A stretch of DNA of 64,000 bases from Gordonia sp049847105 (GCF_049847105.1 NZ_JBNCNS010000001.1:1178001-1242000), one strand, 5' to 3'. Positions 50,081-58,847 are shown, numbered from the stretch's first letter. Program-made: numbers and translations. The notes: a model not told the origin generated them from the letters alone.

Positions 50081-50971
50081 CTACTCGTGATCCGGCCAGT
50101 CGGCGAAGGACTTCTGCGAAATCCACTCGTAGGCCTCGATATAGCGTTCTCGGGTTCGATCCACCACGGAATCCGGCAACGACGGTGGCGGCTGATCGGC
50201 CACCCGATCCCAGCCGGATTCCGGTCCCGTCAGCCAATTCCGGACGATCTGCTTGTCGAAACTCGGCTGCACCTCACCGGGCCGATACGATGCCGCCTCC
50301 CAGTACCGTGACGAATCCGGGGTCAGCACCTCGTCGGCCAGCACGAGCTCACCGCTGCCGCCGAGACCGAATTCGAACTTGGTGTCGGCCAAGATGATTC
50401 CACGCTCGGCAGCAATGCCGGCGCCGCGTCCGTAGATGTCGAGCGTCGTCGCACGCAATCGCTCCGCGCGTTCGGCACCTTCTTGTTCCACCACCCGCCC
50501 GAAGCTGATGTTCTCGTCGTGGTCGCCCTGCGCAGCCTTGGTGGCCGGGGTGAAGATCGGCTCGGGCAGCTCGCTCGCCTCATCGAGCCCCGTCGGCAAT
50601 TCGACCCCGCACACGGCGCCGGTCGCACGGTAGTCGAGCAGACCGGAGCCGGTGAGGTATCCGCGCGCCACGCACTCGACCTGCACCATCGGCAGCTTGC
50701 GGACCACCATCGAACGCCCGACGCACTCGGCCGGGATCCGCTCGTCGGTCGGTCCGCCGGCGAGATGGTTCGGGACCCCGAGCACGTCGAACCAGTAGAA
50801 GCTCATCGCGGTCAGGATGCGGCCCTTGTCCGGTATCGCCGGACTGAGGATGTGGTCGTACGCCGAGATCCGGTCGGAGGCGACGAGGAGAAGAGTGTTC
50901 GCGTCGATCTCGTAGATCTCACGGACCTTCCCTGACGCCAGGTGCGTGTACGACTGCAGTTCAGGACGCAT
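50081..50971 (-). CDS. purC: SAICAR synthase (phosphoribosylaminoimidazole-succinocarboxamide synthase)
   Basis: A 296-residue ATP-dependent ligase joining aspartate to CAIR in purine synthesis. HLASGKVREIYEID is the ATP-binding start, DRISAYDHIL and MVQVECVARGYLTGSG are core blocks, and ADTKFEFG completes the site. The length fits the fungal-type PurC of actinobacteria. It precedes ptrB with a 3-nt gap and lies close to purB on the same strand. Confidence 0.95.
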   Translation of the reverse strand: MRPELQSYTHLASGKVREIYEIDANTLLLVASDRISAYDHILSPAIPDKGRILTAMSFYWFDVLGVPNHLAGGPTDERIPAECVGRSMVVRKLPMVQVECVARGYLTGSGLLDYRATGAVCGVELPTGLDEASELPEPIFTPATKAAQGDHDENISFGRVVEQEGAERAERLRATTLDIYGRGAGIAAERGIILADTKFEFGLGGSGELVLADEVLTPDSSRYWEAASYRPGEVQPSFDKQIVRNWLTGPESGWDRVADQPPPSLPDSVVDRTRERYIEAYEWISQKSFADWPDHE

Positions 50972-51006
50972 GGCTTCGACCCTAGAGGTATGACATCCTG
51001 CATCGC

Positions 51007-51297
51007 ATGTCCGGTCCGTTGATCTCCATCACCTACTGCACGCAATGCAACTGGCTGCTGCGGGCGTCGTGGATGGCCAGCGAGTTGCTCAACACGTTCG
51101 GCACCGAGTTGGGCTCGGTGACGCTGGTTCCGGGCACCGGGGGTGTGTTCCACATCGACGTCGACGGACAGCAGGTCTGGGAACGCAAACGCGATGGCGG
51201 GTTCCCCGATGTGGTGACGCTCAAGCGCCTCGTCCGCGACAGCGCGCTACCGGACTGGAATCTGGGGCACGCGGATCGGTCGGCGGGCCCATCGTGA
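51007..51297 (+). CDS. SelT/SelW/SelH (Rdx) family protein
   Basis: A 96-residue thioredoxin-like protein. ITYCTQCNWLLRASWMASEL holds the CxxC redox pair and the first helix of the Rdx family; GVFHIDVDGQQVWERKRDGGFPD is the following strand pair. The bacterial form has Cys where animals have selenocysteine. It probably acts as a thiol redox protein. It is divergent from purC and convergent with purB. Confidence 0.9.
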   Translation: MSGPLISITYCTQCNWLLRASWMASELLNTFGTELGSVTLVPGTGGVFHIDVDGQQVWERKRDGGFPDVVTLKRLVRDSALPDWNLGHADRSAGPS

Positions 51298-51307
51298 CCG
51301 TTCGAGA

Positions 51308-51370
51308 CCCTTCGAGACGCTCGCAAGCTCGCTCCTCAGGGCGCAGCGCTCGCATCGCGGTCCCTGAGGA
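51308..51370. repeat. Dispersed repeat, copy B (inverted relative to copy A)
   Basis: The 34 bp at 51308-51341 are the exact reverse complement of 20107-20140. The 13 bp at 51358-51370 are the reverse complement of 20038-20050. The element fills the 91-bp gap between the Rdx gene and the end of purB. In both loci it sits just 3' of a minus-strand gene. Confidence 0.78.
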
Positions 51371-51388
51371 ACGCAGCGCGGCGAACCG

Positions 51389-52816
51389 TCAGAGAATCGG
51401 CGCAGGCGCGTAACCGGCGGCGTCCGGGTAATCGGCGATGATCTTCTCGGCGGCGGCGACAACGTCGGCCACCTGCTGCTCCGCGGCACCGACGAACACC
51501 GTCTTGTCGGCGAGGAGCTCGTCGAGCTGTGCACGATCGAGCGGGATGCGGTCATCGCCCGCCAACCGGTCGAGCAGATCGGGCTCCCGACCCTGCTCAC
51601 GCATGGCGAGGGCGACCGCGACGGCGTTCTCCTTGATCGCCTCGTGCGCGGTCTCGCGGCCGACGCCCGCCCGCACCGACGCCATCAACACCTTGGTGGT
51701 GGCCAGGAACGGCAGGTAGCGATCGAGCTCGTTGGCGATCACGGCCGGGTAGGCGCCGAACTCGGCGAGCACGGTCAGGAAGGTCTCCATGAGGCCGTCG
51801 ATCGCGAAGAAGGCATCCGGTAACGCGACCCGACGCACGACCGAACAGAAGACGTCGCCCTCGTTCCACTGCGCGCCGGCGAGTTCCGCGGCCATCGAAC
51901 CGTAGCCACGGAGGATCACCTGCAGTCCGTTGACCCGTTCGCAGCTGCGCGTGTTCATCTTGTGGGGCATCGCCGAGCTGCCGACCTGACCCGGCTGGAA
52001 GCCCTCGGTCACCAATTCATGGCCGGCCATCAGGCGGATGGTGTGGGCCAGCGACGACGGCCCGGCGGCAACCTGCACCAGGGCCGACACCACGTCGTGG
52101 TCGAGCGAGCGCGGGTAGATCTGGCCCACCGAGGTCAGGGAACGCGCGAAACCGAGATGACCAGCGACACGGGCCTCGAGATCGGCGAGCTTCGTGGCGT
52201 CGCCGCCGAGAAGGTCGAGCATGTCCTGCGAGGTTCCCATCGGCCCCTTGATGCCGCGCAGCGGGTAACGGTCGATCAGCTCGCGGAGTCGGGTGAGCGC
52301 GATCATCAGTTCGTCGGCGGCGCTGGCGAAGCGTTTGCCCAGCGTGGTGGCCTGCGCCGCGACGTTGTGGCTGCGTCCGGCCATCACCAGCGACGCGTAT
52401 TGGGCGGCCCGGTCGACGATCCGGGCGAGCACCGCGACCCCATGTCCATGCACGTACTCCAGCGACCGCAAGATCTGCAGCTGCTCGACGTTCTCGGTGA
52501 GGTCGCGGCTGGTCATCCCCTTGTGGATCTGCTCATGGCCGGCGAGCGCGTTGAACTCCTCGATCCGCGCCTTCACGTCGTGGCGGGTGATCCGTTCGCG
52601 GTCGGCGATGGACTCGAGATCGATCTGACCGACGACCTTCTCGTAGTCGGCGATCGCACCGTCGGGGACGTCGATGCCCAGGTCGCGCTGGGCCTTGAGG
52701 ACGGCGATCCACAGCTGGCGCTCGAGAGCGATCTTGTGGCGCGAGGACCAGAGCTCCGCGAGGTCAGCGGAGGCATAACGACTGGCCAGAACGTTGGAGA
52801 TGGCAGGCTTCGACAC
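51389..52816 (-). CDS. purB: Adenylosuccinate lyase
   Basis: A 475-residue fumarase/aspartase-superfamily lyase that removes fumarate from SAICAR and adenylosuccinate. It begins SKPAISNVLASRYASADLA after a GTG at 52816. Active-site blocks are MTSRDLTENVEQLQ, MAGRSHNVAAQATTLGKRFA and the signature GSSAMPHKMNTRSCE. It is the third of four minus-strand purine loci in the window. Confidence 0.95.
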   Translation of the reverse strand: MSKPAISNVLASRYASADLAELWSSRHKIALERQLWIAVLKAQRDLGIDVPDGAIADYEKVVGQIDLESIADRERITRHDVKARIEEFNALAGHEQIHKGMTSRDLTENVEQLQILRSLEYVHGHGVAVLARIVDRAAQYASLVMAGRSHNVAAQATTLGKRFASAADELMIALTRLRELIDRYPLRGIKGPMGTSQDMLDLLGGDATKLADLEARVAGHLGFARSLTSVGQIYPRSLDHDVVSALVQVAAGPSSLAHTIRLMAGHELVTEGFQPGQVGSSAMPHKMNTRSCERVNGLQVILRGYGSMAAELAGAQWNEGDVFCSVVRRVALPDAFFAIDGLMETFLTVLAEFGAYPAVIANELDRYLPFLATTKVLMASVRAGVGRETAHEAIKENAVAVALAMREQGREPDLLDRLAGDDRIPLDRAQLDELLADKTVFVGAAEQQVADVVAAAEKIIADYPDAAGYAPAPIL

Positions 52817-52914
52817 GTGCACAGTGTAGTCGCGAGTGCGTGGGCCCCTGGAATCGCGGTCACCGGAACGGCGGCTGATCGGCTCGGTCTCGTGATGAGA
52901 CGTAGAATCGCGCA

Positions 52915-53424
52915 ATGCGTCGCGCGTCTTTCTCGCACTGGCCGTGCTCAATGGCTCGGACCGCCGACCTCGTCGGCGATCCCTGGACCTCACTGGTTCT
53001 CCGTGAGGCCTTCTACGGAACCCGACGGTTCGACGAGTTCCGCCGTGAGCTCGGCATCGCCCGCAACACCCTGACGGACCGCCTCCGACGCCTGGTCGAC
53101 GAGGGCATGCTGGAGCGCCACCTCTATGCAAACGAACCGATCCGCCACGAGTACGTCCTGACCGACAAAGGCGCCGACTTCTGGAACGTCCTGCTGGCCA
53201 TGTCCGCGTGGGGTGACCGCTGGCTGGCCGACGACGCCGGCCCGCCGGTGACAATGCGTCACACCGCCTGCGGGCACGAGACCCGAGCGCGGGTGGTCTG
53301 CGAACACTGCGGCGAGGCGATGCCGATCGAGGAGACCCGGATGTCCTTCGGCCCCGGCTACCCGGTGCGGCTGCGGGAGCGTCCCGACGTCAAGGCCCGA
53401 TTCGACCGCATGTCCCGCGACTGA
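52915..53424 (+). CDS. HxlR-family regulator with Cys-rich C-terminus
   Basis: A 169-residue regulator. WPCSMARTADLVGDPWTSLVLREAFYG is the HxlR core with its conserved Cys (read in part), and TLTDRLRRLVDEGMLERH the recognition helix and wing. The C-terminus adds MRHTACGHETRARVVCEHCGE, a possible zinc-binding CxxxxxxxxCxxC ribbon found in a sub-group of long HxlR proteins. It is divergent from purB, and the SRPBCC/LLM pair follows 113 bp downstream. Confidence 0.87.
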   Translation: MRRASFSHWPCSMARTADLVGDPWTSLVLREAFYGTRRFDEFRRELGIARNTLTDRLRRLVDEGMLERHLYANEPIRHEYVLTDKGADFWNVLLAMSAWGDRWLADDAGPPVTMRHTACGHETRARVVCEHCGEAMPIEETRMSFGPGYPVRLRERPDVKARFDRMSRD

Positions 53425-53537
53425 CACTTGGATCCATGCTCTCGAGGGATCCGCACTCTCAACGTCTTGAACTCCACGGTCTCATCATGCAACCATCTGT
53501 TGTGTTAGAAGTGATCGCGAGAGATGGGACCGGCAAC

Positions 53538-54092
53538 ATGGAGTGGACAGGAACCCGGTACGCCGACGGGCCGACCGCAGAGGTGCACATCAGGGTGGCG
53601 GCGCCGCCCGCCGTTGTGTGGCAGGTCGTCACCGATGTCGAGTCGATGGCCGAGATGAGTTCGGAGTTGCAGTCGGTCCGCTGGACCGACCCGGCTGCCG
53701 AGCCGGGGGTCGGGGTCACCTTCATCGGCGCGAGCCGGCATCCGGCGATGGGCGAATGGTCGACCACCTCCCACGTCGTCGAATGGAATCCCCCCACGTC
53801 ATTCGCGTGGGCCGTCGAGGATGTGGACTCCCCGTCTGCCACCTGGCGGTTCACCCTCGATCCCGACGGTGACGAAACGGTGCTGACCCAGTGGGTGCAG
53901 ATGGGACCCGGCAGGTCCGGGCTCTCCGCCGCCATCGACGCCATGCCGGACAAGGAGCAGAAGATCGTCTTCGTACGGATGCGTGAGTTCGAGACGAACA
54001 TGACCGCGACCCTCGACCAGATCAAGGACCGCGCCGAACGTCTCGCACAGGACGCCGCCGGCGCGACGACGACGCCGGAGGCGCGGCCATGA
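53538..54092 (+). CDS. SRPBCC family (START-like) protein
   Basis: A 184-residue lipid/aromatic-binding fold. VHIRVAAPPAVVWQVVTDVE is the polyketide-cyclase-like entry strand and helix; STTSHVVEWNPPTSFAWAV and the final amphipathic helix (ETNMTATLDQIKDRAERLA) complete it. The ligand is unknown. ATG 53538 is taken because upstream codons do not fit the fold. Its stop overlaps the LLM gene start (ATGA), so it may bind or prepare that enzyme's substrate. Confidence 0.82.
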   Translation: MEWTGTRYADGPTAEVHIRVAAPPAVVWQVVTDVESMAEMSSELQSVRWTDPAAEPGVGVTFIGASRHPAMGEWSTTSHVVEWNPPTSFAWAVEDVDSPSATWRFTLDPDGDETVLTQWVQMGPGRSGLSAAIDAMPDKEQKIVFVRMREFETNMTATLDQIKDRAERLAQDAAGATTTPEARP

Positions 54093-55144
54093 GGACGGCG
54101 ACAACCGTCGAGGTCTCCCGGGACGCCGCCGAGACGACCACTTTCGTGCTGGAGGCCGAGCGCCTCGGACTCGACATCTGTTGGGTCGCCGAGGCGTGGG
54201 GCTCCGACGCGCCCTCCTACCTCGGCTACCTGGCTGCTCGAACCAACCGAATCCTGCTGGGCTCCGGGATCATTCAGATCGGCACGCGCACTCCGGTGTC
54301 GATTGCACAGGCGGCGCTGACGGTCGCCGAACTGTCGGAGGGTCGCTTCCTGCTCGGTCTCGGACCGTCGGGACCACAGGTCATGGAGGGCCTGCACGGA
54401 GTCGAGTTCCGGCGCCCGATGACCCGGATGCGGGAGACCGTCGACGTCATCCGGGAGGCGTTCTCCGGGGCACGGATCTCCTATGCCGGCGAGACGGTGC
54501 GCATACCGCGCACAGAGGACTCCAAACCGATGAGACTGTCGATCCCGGGCCGCGATGACATACCCATCTACCTGGCATCGATGTCGCCGAAGATGCTCGA
54601 ACTCACCGGCCAGATCGCCGACGGCTGGCTCGGCACGAGCTTCGTGCCCGAAGGGTCCGCCGCCTACTTCGACCATCTCGACGCAGGATTACGTACAGCC
54701 GGACGGACCAGAGCCGACATCGATGTGTGTCAGGGCGCCGAGATTGCCATCTTCGACGATGCCGACCGCCTGGCGGAGCACGTCAACGGTCGGAAAAAAG
54801 AACTTGCATTCAGCATCGGCGGCATGGGTAACGCCGACACCAACTTCTACAACGCCGCCTACGCACGGCAGGGATGGTCCGAGGTGACCGGTGAGATCCA
54901 GAGTCGTTGGCAGGGCGGCGATCGCGAGGGTGCGGTGAAACTCGTCTCCGACGAGATGGTCCTGGCGACAACGCTGATCGGAACACGCCCCATGGTGGCC
55001 GAGCGGTTACGCGACTGGGCTGCGACAGGCGTCACCACTGTGAGGCTCTATCCGGCAGGCGACACGCTCGACGAACGGCTCTCGAATCTCGCGGAAGGGA
55101 TCGAGCTCGCGGGCGCGACCGACAACGCCGCCCCCGCCTGGTGA
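54089..55144 (+). CDS. LLM-class F420-dependent oxidoreductase
   Basis: A 351-residue luciferase-like oxidoreductase. AERLGLDICWVAEAWGSDAP, RILLGSGIIQIGTRTPVSIA and GRFLLGLGPSGPQVMEGLHG are the family's F420-binding and core blocks. PIYLASMSPKMLELTGQIAD is a hallmark of the F420 sub-group with methylenetetrahydromethanopterin-reductase-like fold. It is coupled to the SRPBCC gene. The substrate is unknown. Confidence 0.88.
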   Translation: MRTATTVEVSRDAAETTTFVLEAERLGLDICWVAEAWGSDAPSYLGYLAARTNRILLGSGIIQIGTRTPVSIAQAALTVAELSEGRFLLGLGPSGPQVMEGLHGVEFRRPMTRMRETVDVIREAFSGARISYAGETVRIPRTEDSKPMRLSIPGRDDIPIYLASMSPKMLELTGQIADGWLGTSFVPEGSAAYFDHLDAGLRTAGRTRADIDVCQGAEIAIFDDADRLAEHVNGRKKELAFSIGGMGNADTNFYNAAYARQGWSEVTGEIQSRWQGGDREGAVKLVSDEMVLATTLIGTRPMVAERLRDWAATGVTTVRLYPAGDTLDERLSNLAEGIELAGATDNAAPAW

Positions 55145-55154
55145 ATGCCGCAGG

Positions 55155-55577
55155 TCAGAGCGCGAAACACGCCCATCCGGAGCCGTATCCCTGGTGCACA
55201 CGCATCACCGCGACCGGCCCCTGAACCCCGGCCTGTTTGGCGTACAGCAAGCGATCGCCGATCCGTCGGGGCACCCATCGGATCGTCGCGATGGCCCCGT
55301 CGGCCTGCGCGGCGCCGATGAACCGCTCCGGGTATCCCTGCTTGCGTTCCCAGAAGGTGACCGGCCCCGAGGCGTTGACGTCGACGGTCAGGTCGTAGAG
55401 ACATCCGGTGCCGTACACCACCGACGAGAACGGTACGCCCGCGTCGATCTTGCCGACCGGGACGGCCCCGGCCGACCCCGGTGACACCATCGTCAACCCG
55501 ATTGTCGCGAGACCCGTTGCGAGAGCCCCGGACAGCACAGTCTTCCTGCGTCGCCTCACTGTGTGCTGCGTCGACAC
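55155..55577 (-). CDS. Small secreted protein, unknown function
   Basis: A 140-residue protein with a signal peptide: basic n-region VRRRRKTVLSG, hydrophobic ALATGLATIGLTMV, cleavage after GSAGAVP. The mature part has two Cys (GTGCLYDL, GWACFAL) likely to form a disulfide, and mostly beta strands. Similar short exported actinobacterial proteins have no known role. GTG 55577 follows GGAGAGGGAG; an ATG at 55610, overlapping the TetR stop (ATGA), would add 11 residues, so coupling with the TetR gene is possible. Confidence 0.72.
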   Translation of the reverse strand: MSTQHTVRRRRKTVLSGALATGLATIGLTMVSPGSAGAVPVGKIDAGVPFSSVVYGTGCLYDLTVDVNASGPVTFWERKQGYPERFIGAAQADGAIATIRWVPRRIGDRLLYAKQAGVQGPVAVMRVHQGYGSGWACFAL

Positions 55578-55606
55578 GGCTCCCTCTCCACTGGTGGCTT
55601 CGATCG

Positions 55607-56200
55607 TCATTCCCGCGGCGCGAGGACGTCGATGACCTCGTGCAGCGCTTCCCGTGCGGCGGCATACGGGCTGACCTGCCGCTGACCGAGCGCACCGACG
55701 ACGGCGCCATCCTCCACGGCGATCAGTTGACGGACGTGCATCGGCTCGGCCAGCCGGAATGATTTCTGCAGAACGTCCGAATGCATCTCTGCCAGTAGGA
55801 CCCGGCGGTCGATCACCACCTCACGCAACCGCGGATACCGTGCCGCCAGGGCGATGGTCTCGTACCGCGCGGCGAGTGTCTGGATGGTCGTGTCGGGCCC
55901 GATGAAGACCTCGGCGAGCGCGTCGGCGGTTGCCTGCCCACCGCGTCGTCGTCGCGGTAGGGCATCGCGGCGCGCGGCGATGCACTCTTCGTCGTTGCGG
56001 CACACATAGGCGGCCGCCTCCGCCATCAGATCCTCCAGCGACCCGAAGTAGTAGGTGGTCGAGGCGAGCGGCAACTTCGCACGGTCGGCGACGGCCCGAT
56101 GACGGACCGCATCGAATCCGCCGTCGAGCAGCAACTCGCCGGCGGCCTCGATCAGTCGGGACCGCCGTCGCAGTCCCTTCGGGGTTGCCGCCGACGTCAT
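55607..56200 (-). CDS. TetR-family regulator
   Basis: A 197-residue TetR protein. RSRLIEAAGELLLDGGFDAV and ADRAKLPLASTTYYFGSLED form the DNA-binding domain (about 10-58); the rest is helical. It is divergent from a nucleoside deaminase and overlaps or abuts the secreted protein gene downstream. A perfect palindrome starts 11 bp upstream of its ATG. The target and ligand are unknown. Confidence 0.88.
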   Translation of the reverse strand: MTSAATPKGLRRRSRLIEAAGELLLDGGFDAVRHRAVADRAKLPLASTTYYFGSLEDLMAEAAAYVCRNDEECIAARRDALPRRRRGGQATADALAEVFIGPDTTIQTLAARYETIALAARYPRLREVVIDRRVLLAEMHSDVLQKSFRLAEPMHVRQLIAVEDGAVVGALGQRQVSPYAAAREALHEVIDVLAPRE

Positions 56201-56210
56201 GGAATCATGC

Positions 56211-56246
56211 TGCCAAAGGCGTAACCTGCCACGGGTTGCTTTGGCA
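56211..56246. promoter_or_regulatory. Palindrome upstream of tetR (candidate operator)
   Basis: TGCCAAAG at 56211-56218 and CTTTGGCA at 56239-56246 are exact inverted arms. Between them AACC and GGTT add an inner dyad. The whole 36-bp element is close to the TetR start and likely an autoregulatory site. Confidence 0.55.
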
Positions 56247-56352
56247 AAAGCCGTAACGCGGTCAACGAATTCGAGAACGCCGGACGAACGGGTGGACGCT
56301 GCCGGAGGCTTGAACATGCGCCGCCCGCACCGCTTCCTGGGACGATGGCCTG

Positions 56353-56826
56353 ATGGACGACGATGCACTCCTCCACCACGCGATCGATCTCGCCGCCGCC
56401 GCCCGCGCCCGCGGCGACCACCCGTTCGGGGCGTTGCTCACCGACACCACCGGCGAGGTGATCCTGACCGCACAGAACAGTATCGAGACCGACGACGATC
56501 CGACGGCCCACGCCGAGACGAACCTGGTGCGTGCCGCCGGCCGCCGATTCACCTCCGACGAGCGGCGCTCGATGACCCTGTACACCAGTACCGAACCATG
56601 TGCGATGTGTGCCGGCGCGATCTATTGGGCCTCGATCCCGACAGTCGTGTTCGCGCTGAGTGAGGCCGATCTACGGTCGATGACCGGCGACGACCCCAAG
56701 AACCCGTCGCTGGACCTGCCGTGCCGGGAGGTGTTCGCACGCGGCGCCCGCCCGACCTCGGTACGCGGCCCGTTCGACATCCCGGCCGCACGTGAGGTCC
56801 ATGCGGGATTCTGGCGAGCATCGTGA
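56353..56826 (+). CDS. Nucleoside/guanine deaminase (CDA fold)
   Basis: A 157-residue zinc deaminase. H53 and E55 in AHAETNLVR and C83/C86 in TEPCAMCAGAIYW form the zinc site and proton shuttle. DHPFGALLTD is the usual N-terminal block. The length and sequence fit guanine deaminase-like or general nucleoside deaminases rather than tRNA adenosine deaminase. It hydrolyses an amino group on a purine or related base. Confidence 0.88.
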   Translation: MDDDALLHHAIDLAAAARARGDHPFGALLTDTTGEVILTAQNSIETDDDPTAHAETNLVRAAGRRFTSDERRSMTLYTSTEPCAMCAGAIYWASIPTVVFALSEADLRSMTGDDPKNPSLDLPCREVFARGARPTSVRGPFDIPAAREVHAGFWRAS

Positions 56827-56859
56827 TGTGAGGCAGCTCCGAATCCTAGGAGACACGCT

Positions 56860-57765
56860 CTAGGCGAAGTAGTGCCCCGCATCGAGGTCCTCGATCAGGC
56901 CGGGCAGTTCCGGCTTCCAGTCCATCAGTTCGCGGGTGATCGCCGCCGATGTCGGGTTGTCCACCGAGACGAAGGCGGCCAGGAACCGGAACACCTCTTC
57001 GTTGTCCTCGGATCTCACTGTGCGCGTAGGAATTCCGGCACCGCGACCGATGGCTTCGGCGATCTCCCGGATCGGGACACCCTCATCGCCCACCGCGTGC
57101 AACCGAGTCCCCGCCGGGGCACCCTCCAGCGCGAGCCGATAGAGACGTGCGGCATCGCGGGTGTGGACGGCCGGCCAGCGGTTGTCCCCGGTACCTGGAT
57201 ATCCGGAAAACCCGTTCTCGCGCGCGAATCCGATCAGCGACGGCACGAAACCGTGGTGGTCGAGATCGCTGTGCACCGATGGCGGCAGCCGGAGAACCGA
57301 CGACCTGACGCCGCGTTCCGCCAAGCCGACGAGTGCATTCTCGGCGTCGATGCGATAGCCGCCGTCGAACGCATCCGACTCCGTTCCCGGCCGGCCGGTG
57401 ACGCCCATCATCGGGATCATCGCGGTTCCCGATGTCCCGACCAGCGGCTTGCCCGTTCCGATCAGCGCGTTCCCCAGTGCGTCGAGAGCCGCCAGGTCCG
57501 CGGCCGCCGCCGACGCCAGGTCCCCCGCTGCCATCGCGTCGTGCTTGAACGCCAGGTGAATGACCCCGTCGGCGTCGCGTGCGGCGTCGGCCAGACCCTC
57601 GAGGTCGTCGAGGTCGCCGCGACGAACGACGGCGCCCTGTTCGGCCACCGCGGCGGCAGCGGCATCCGAGCGCGCGAGGCCGACGACCTGGTGCCCGGCC
57701 TGCAACAACTCCGGGATGACCGCAGATCCGATGTGCCCGGACGCGCCGGTGATGAATACCCGCAT
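56860..57765 (-). CDS. NAD-dependent epimerase/dehydratase family SDR
   Basis: A 301-residue extended SDR. VFITGASGHIGSAVIPELL is the NAD(P) loop at about 3-20, and PAVHTRDAARLYRLALE is a conserved block. The catalytic Tyr/Lys motif is replaced by GYRIDAENALV, as in several yeast YMR-like or reductase sub-groups. It faces a TetR gene across a promoter with two copies of one palindrome, so it is the probable target of that repressor. The substrate is unknown. Confidence 0.85.
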   Translation of the reverse strand: MRVFITGASGHIGSAVIPELLQAGHQVVGLARSDAAAAAVAEQGAVVRRGDLDDLEGLADAARDADGVIHLAFKHDAMAAGDLASAAAADLAALDALGNALIGTGKPLVGTSGTAMIPMMGVTGRPGTESDAFDGGYRIDAENALVGLAERGVRSSVLRLPPSVHSDLDHHGFVPSLIGFARENGFSGYPGTGDNRWPAVHTRDAARLYRLALEGAPAGTRLHAVGDEGVPIREIAEAIGRGAGIPTRTVRSEDNEEVFRFLAAFVSVDNPTSAAITRELMDWKPELPGLIEDLDAGHYFA

Positions 57766-57812
57766 GAGACCCTCCTAGGCCCTCGTTTCGTGAGTTCGTG
57801 ACCCACGTGCCG

Positions 57813-57867
57813 TGATGTCATGTTCTGACATCAATGACTCTACGCCTGATGTCAGGTTGTGTCATCA
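57813..57867. promoter_or_regulatory. Duplicated 21-bp palindromic operator
   Basis: Site 1 (57813-57833) reads TGATGTCA-TGTTC-TGACATCA, an exact 8-bp inverted repeat. Site 2 (57847-57867) reads TGATGTCA-GGTTG-TGTCATCA, with two changes in the right arm. They start 34 bp apart. Both lie between divergent SDR and TetR genes, site 2 ending 15 bp before the TetR ATG. Confidence 0.7.
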
Positions 57868-57882
57868 CGTATCCTCGGACGC

Positions 57883-58449
57883 ATGGGACGATGGCCGACG
57901 GGCTCACGCGAGCGGCTGCAGCGGGCGGCGTTGACCCTGTTCGTGGAGAAGGGCTTCGATCAGACCTCGGTCGCCGACATCTCGTCACGGGCCGGCGTGA
58001 CCGAACGAACCTTCTACCGTCAGTTCGGCGAGAAGCGCGAAGTGCTCTTCGATGGCGGGAAGTCACTGGAGCTCGCCATCACCGAGCACCTTTCCACATC
58101 ACCCGCCGAGGAGCGGCCACTTGAGGCCGCCGAGCACGCCCTTGTGCACGCCGCCACCGAATTCTTCTCCGACAGACTACCTTTCGCCAGACAGCGACAA
58201 TCCGTGATCGACGCGAACCCAGAACTCCAGGAGCGCGAGCTGCTCAAGATGGCGTCGCTCGTCGATGCCATCCGTGACTCTCTGGAATCCCGGGACACCC
58301 CCGATATCGCGGCCCGACTCGCGGCCGAGATGGCCGTCGCCGCATTCAAGGTGGCCTTCGGCAGCTGGATCGACCCAGCCAACGACCTCTCGCTGGCAGA
58401 TCTGATCCGCACCTGCCTCGACGAGATGCGAGACGTCGCAGCACACTGA
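57883..58449 (+). CDS. TetR-family regulator
   Basis: A 188-residue TetR protein. RLQRAALTLFVEKGFDQTSV and SSRAGVTERTFYRQFGEKRE make the DNA-binding domain (about 9-56). The ATG 57883 has no ribosome-binding site and lies close to the operator, so the transcript may be leaderless. The divergent SDR is the likely target, through the duplicated palindrome. Confidence 0.9.
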   Translation: MGRWPTGSRERLQRAALTLFVEKGFDQTSVADISSRAGVTERTFYRQFGEKREVLFDGGKSLELAITEHLSTSPAEERPLEAAEHALVHAATEFFSDRLPFARQRQSVIDANPELQERELLKMASLVDAIRDSLESRDTPDIAARLAAEMAVAAFKVAFGSWIDPANDLSLADLIRTCLDEMRDVAAH

Positions 58450-58505
58450 CCCCCTCACCACCGCCAGGTCGACACCCTGCGGTCCGGACGCTTGCTTGCC
58501 GACCT

Positions 58506-58549
58506 ATACCCCCAGGGGTATCCTCGAATGAGGATACCCCTGCGGGTAT
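58506..58549. promoter_or_regulatory. CsoR/CstR-type operators (two ATACCCC-GGGGTAT sites)
   Basis: Site 1 (58506-58521) is ATACCCC-CA-GGGGTAT, fully symmetric. Site 2 (58534-58549) is ATACCCC-TGC-GGGTAT. In addition GGGGTATCCTC (58515-58525) and GAGGATACCCC (58530-58540) form an exact 11-bp inverted repeat spanning both. The pattern is the known CsoR-family operator, located 29 bp before the regulator gene. Confidence 0.85.
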
Positions 58550-58577
58550 CGCGCACATCAGCTGAAGGGGCGGACGC

Positions 58578-58847
58578 ATGGTCGGCGATGAGGAATCGAT
58601 CACGGTGGTACTCAACCGTTTACGCCGCGCACACGGCCAGTTGGCCGGCGTGATCTCGATGATCGAACAGGGCCGCGACTGCAAGGATGTGGTCACCCAA
58701 CTCGCTGCCGTGTCTCGTGCGCTCGATCGCGCCGGCTTCAAGATCGTGGCGACCGGCCTGCGGGAGTGCCTGACCGGCGAGGACGCCGGGAACAGCGAAC
58801 CGATGACCGAGGAGCAGCTCGAGAAGCTGTTTCTCGCACTCGCCTGA
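58578..58847 (+). CDS. CsoR-family repressor lacking the metal-binding His (CstR-like)
   Basis: An 89-residue all-helical repressor. RRAHGQLAGVISMIEQGRDC is the family core with C35, and C64 is in TGLRECL. The His that completes the copper site of CsoR, four residues before the second Cys, is Gly (G60) here. Two Cys without His is the pattern of CstR-type persulfide sensors. It is followed 25 nt later by a DUF302 gene and preceded by two matching operators, so it should repress that operon. Confidence 0.9.
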   Translation: MVGDEESITVVLNRLRRAHGQLAGVISMIEQGRDCKDVVTQLAAVSRALDRAGFKIVATGLRECLTGEDAGNSEPMTEEQLEKLFLALA

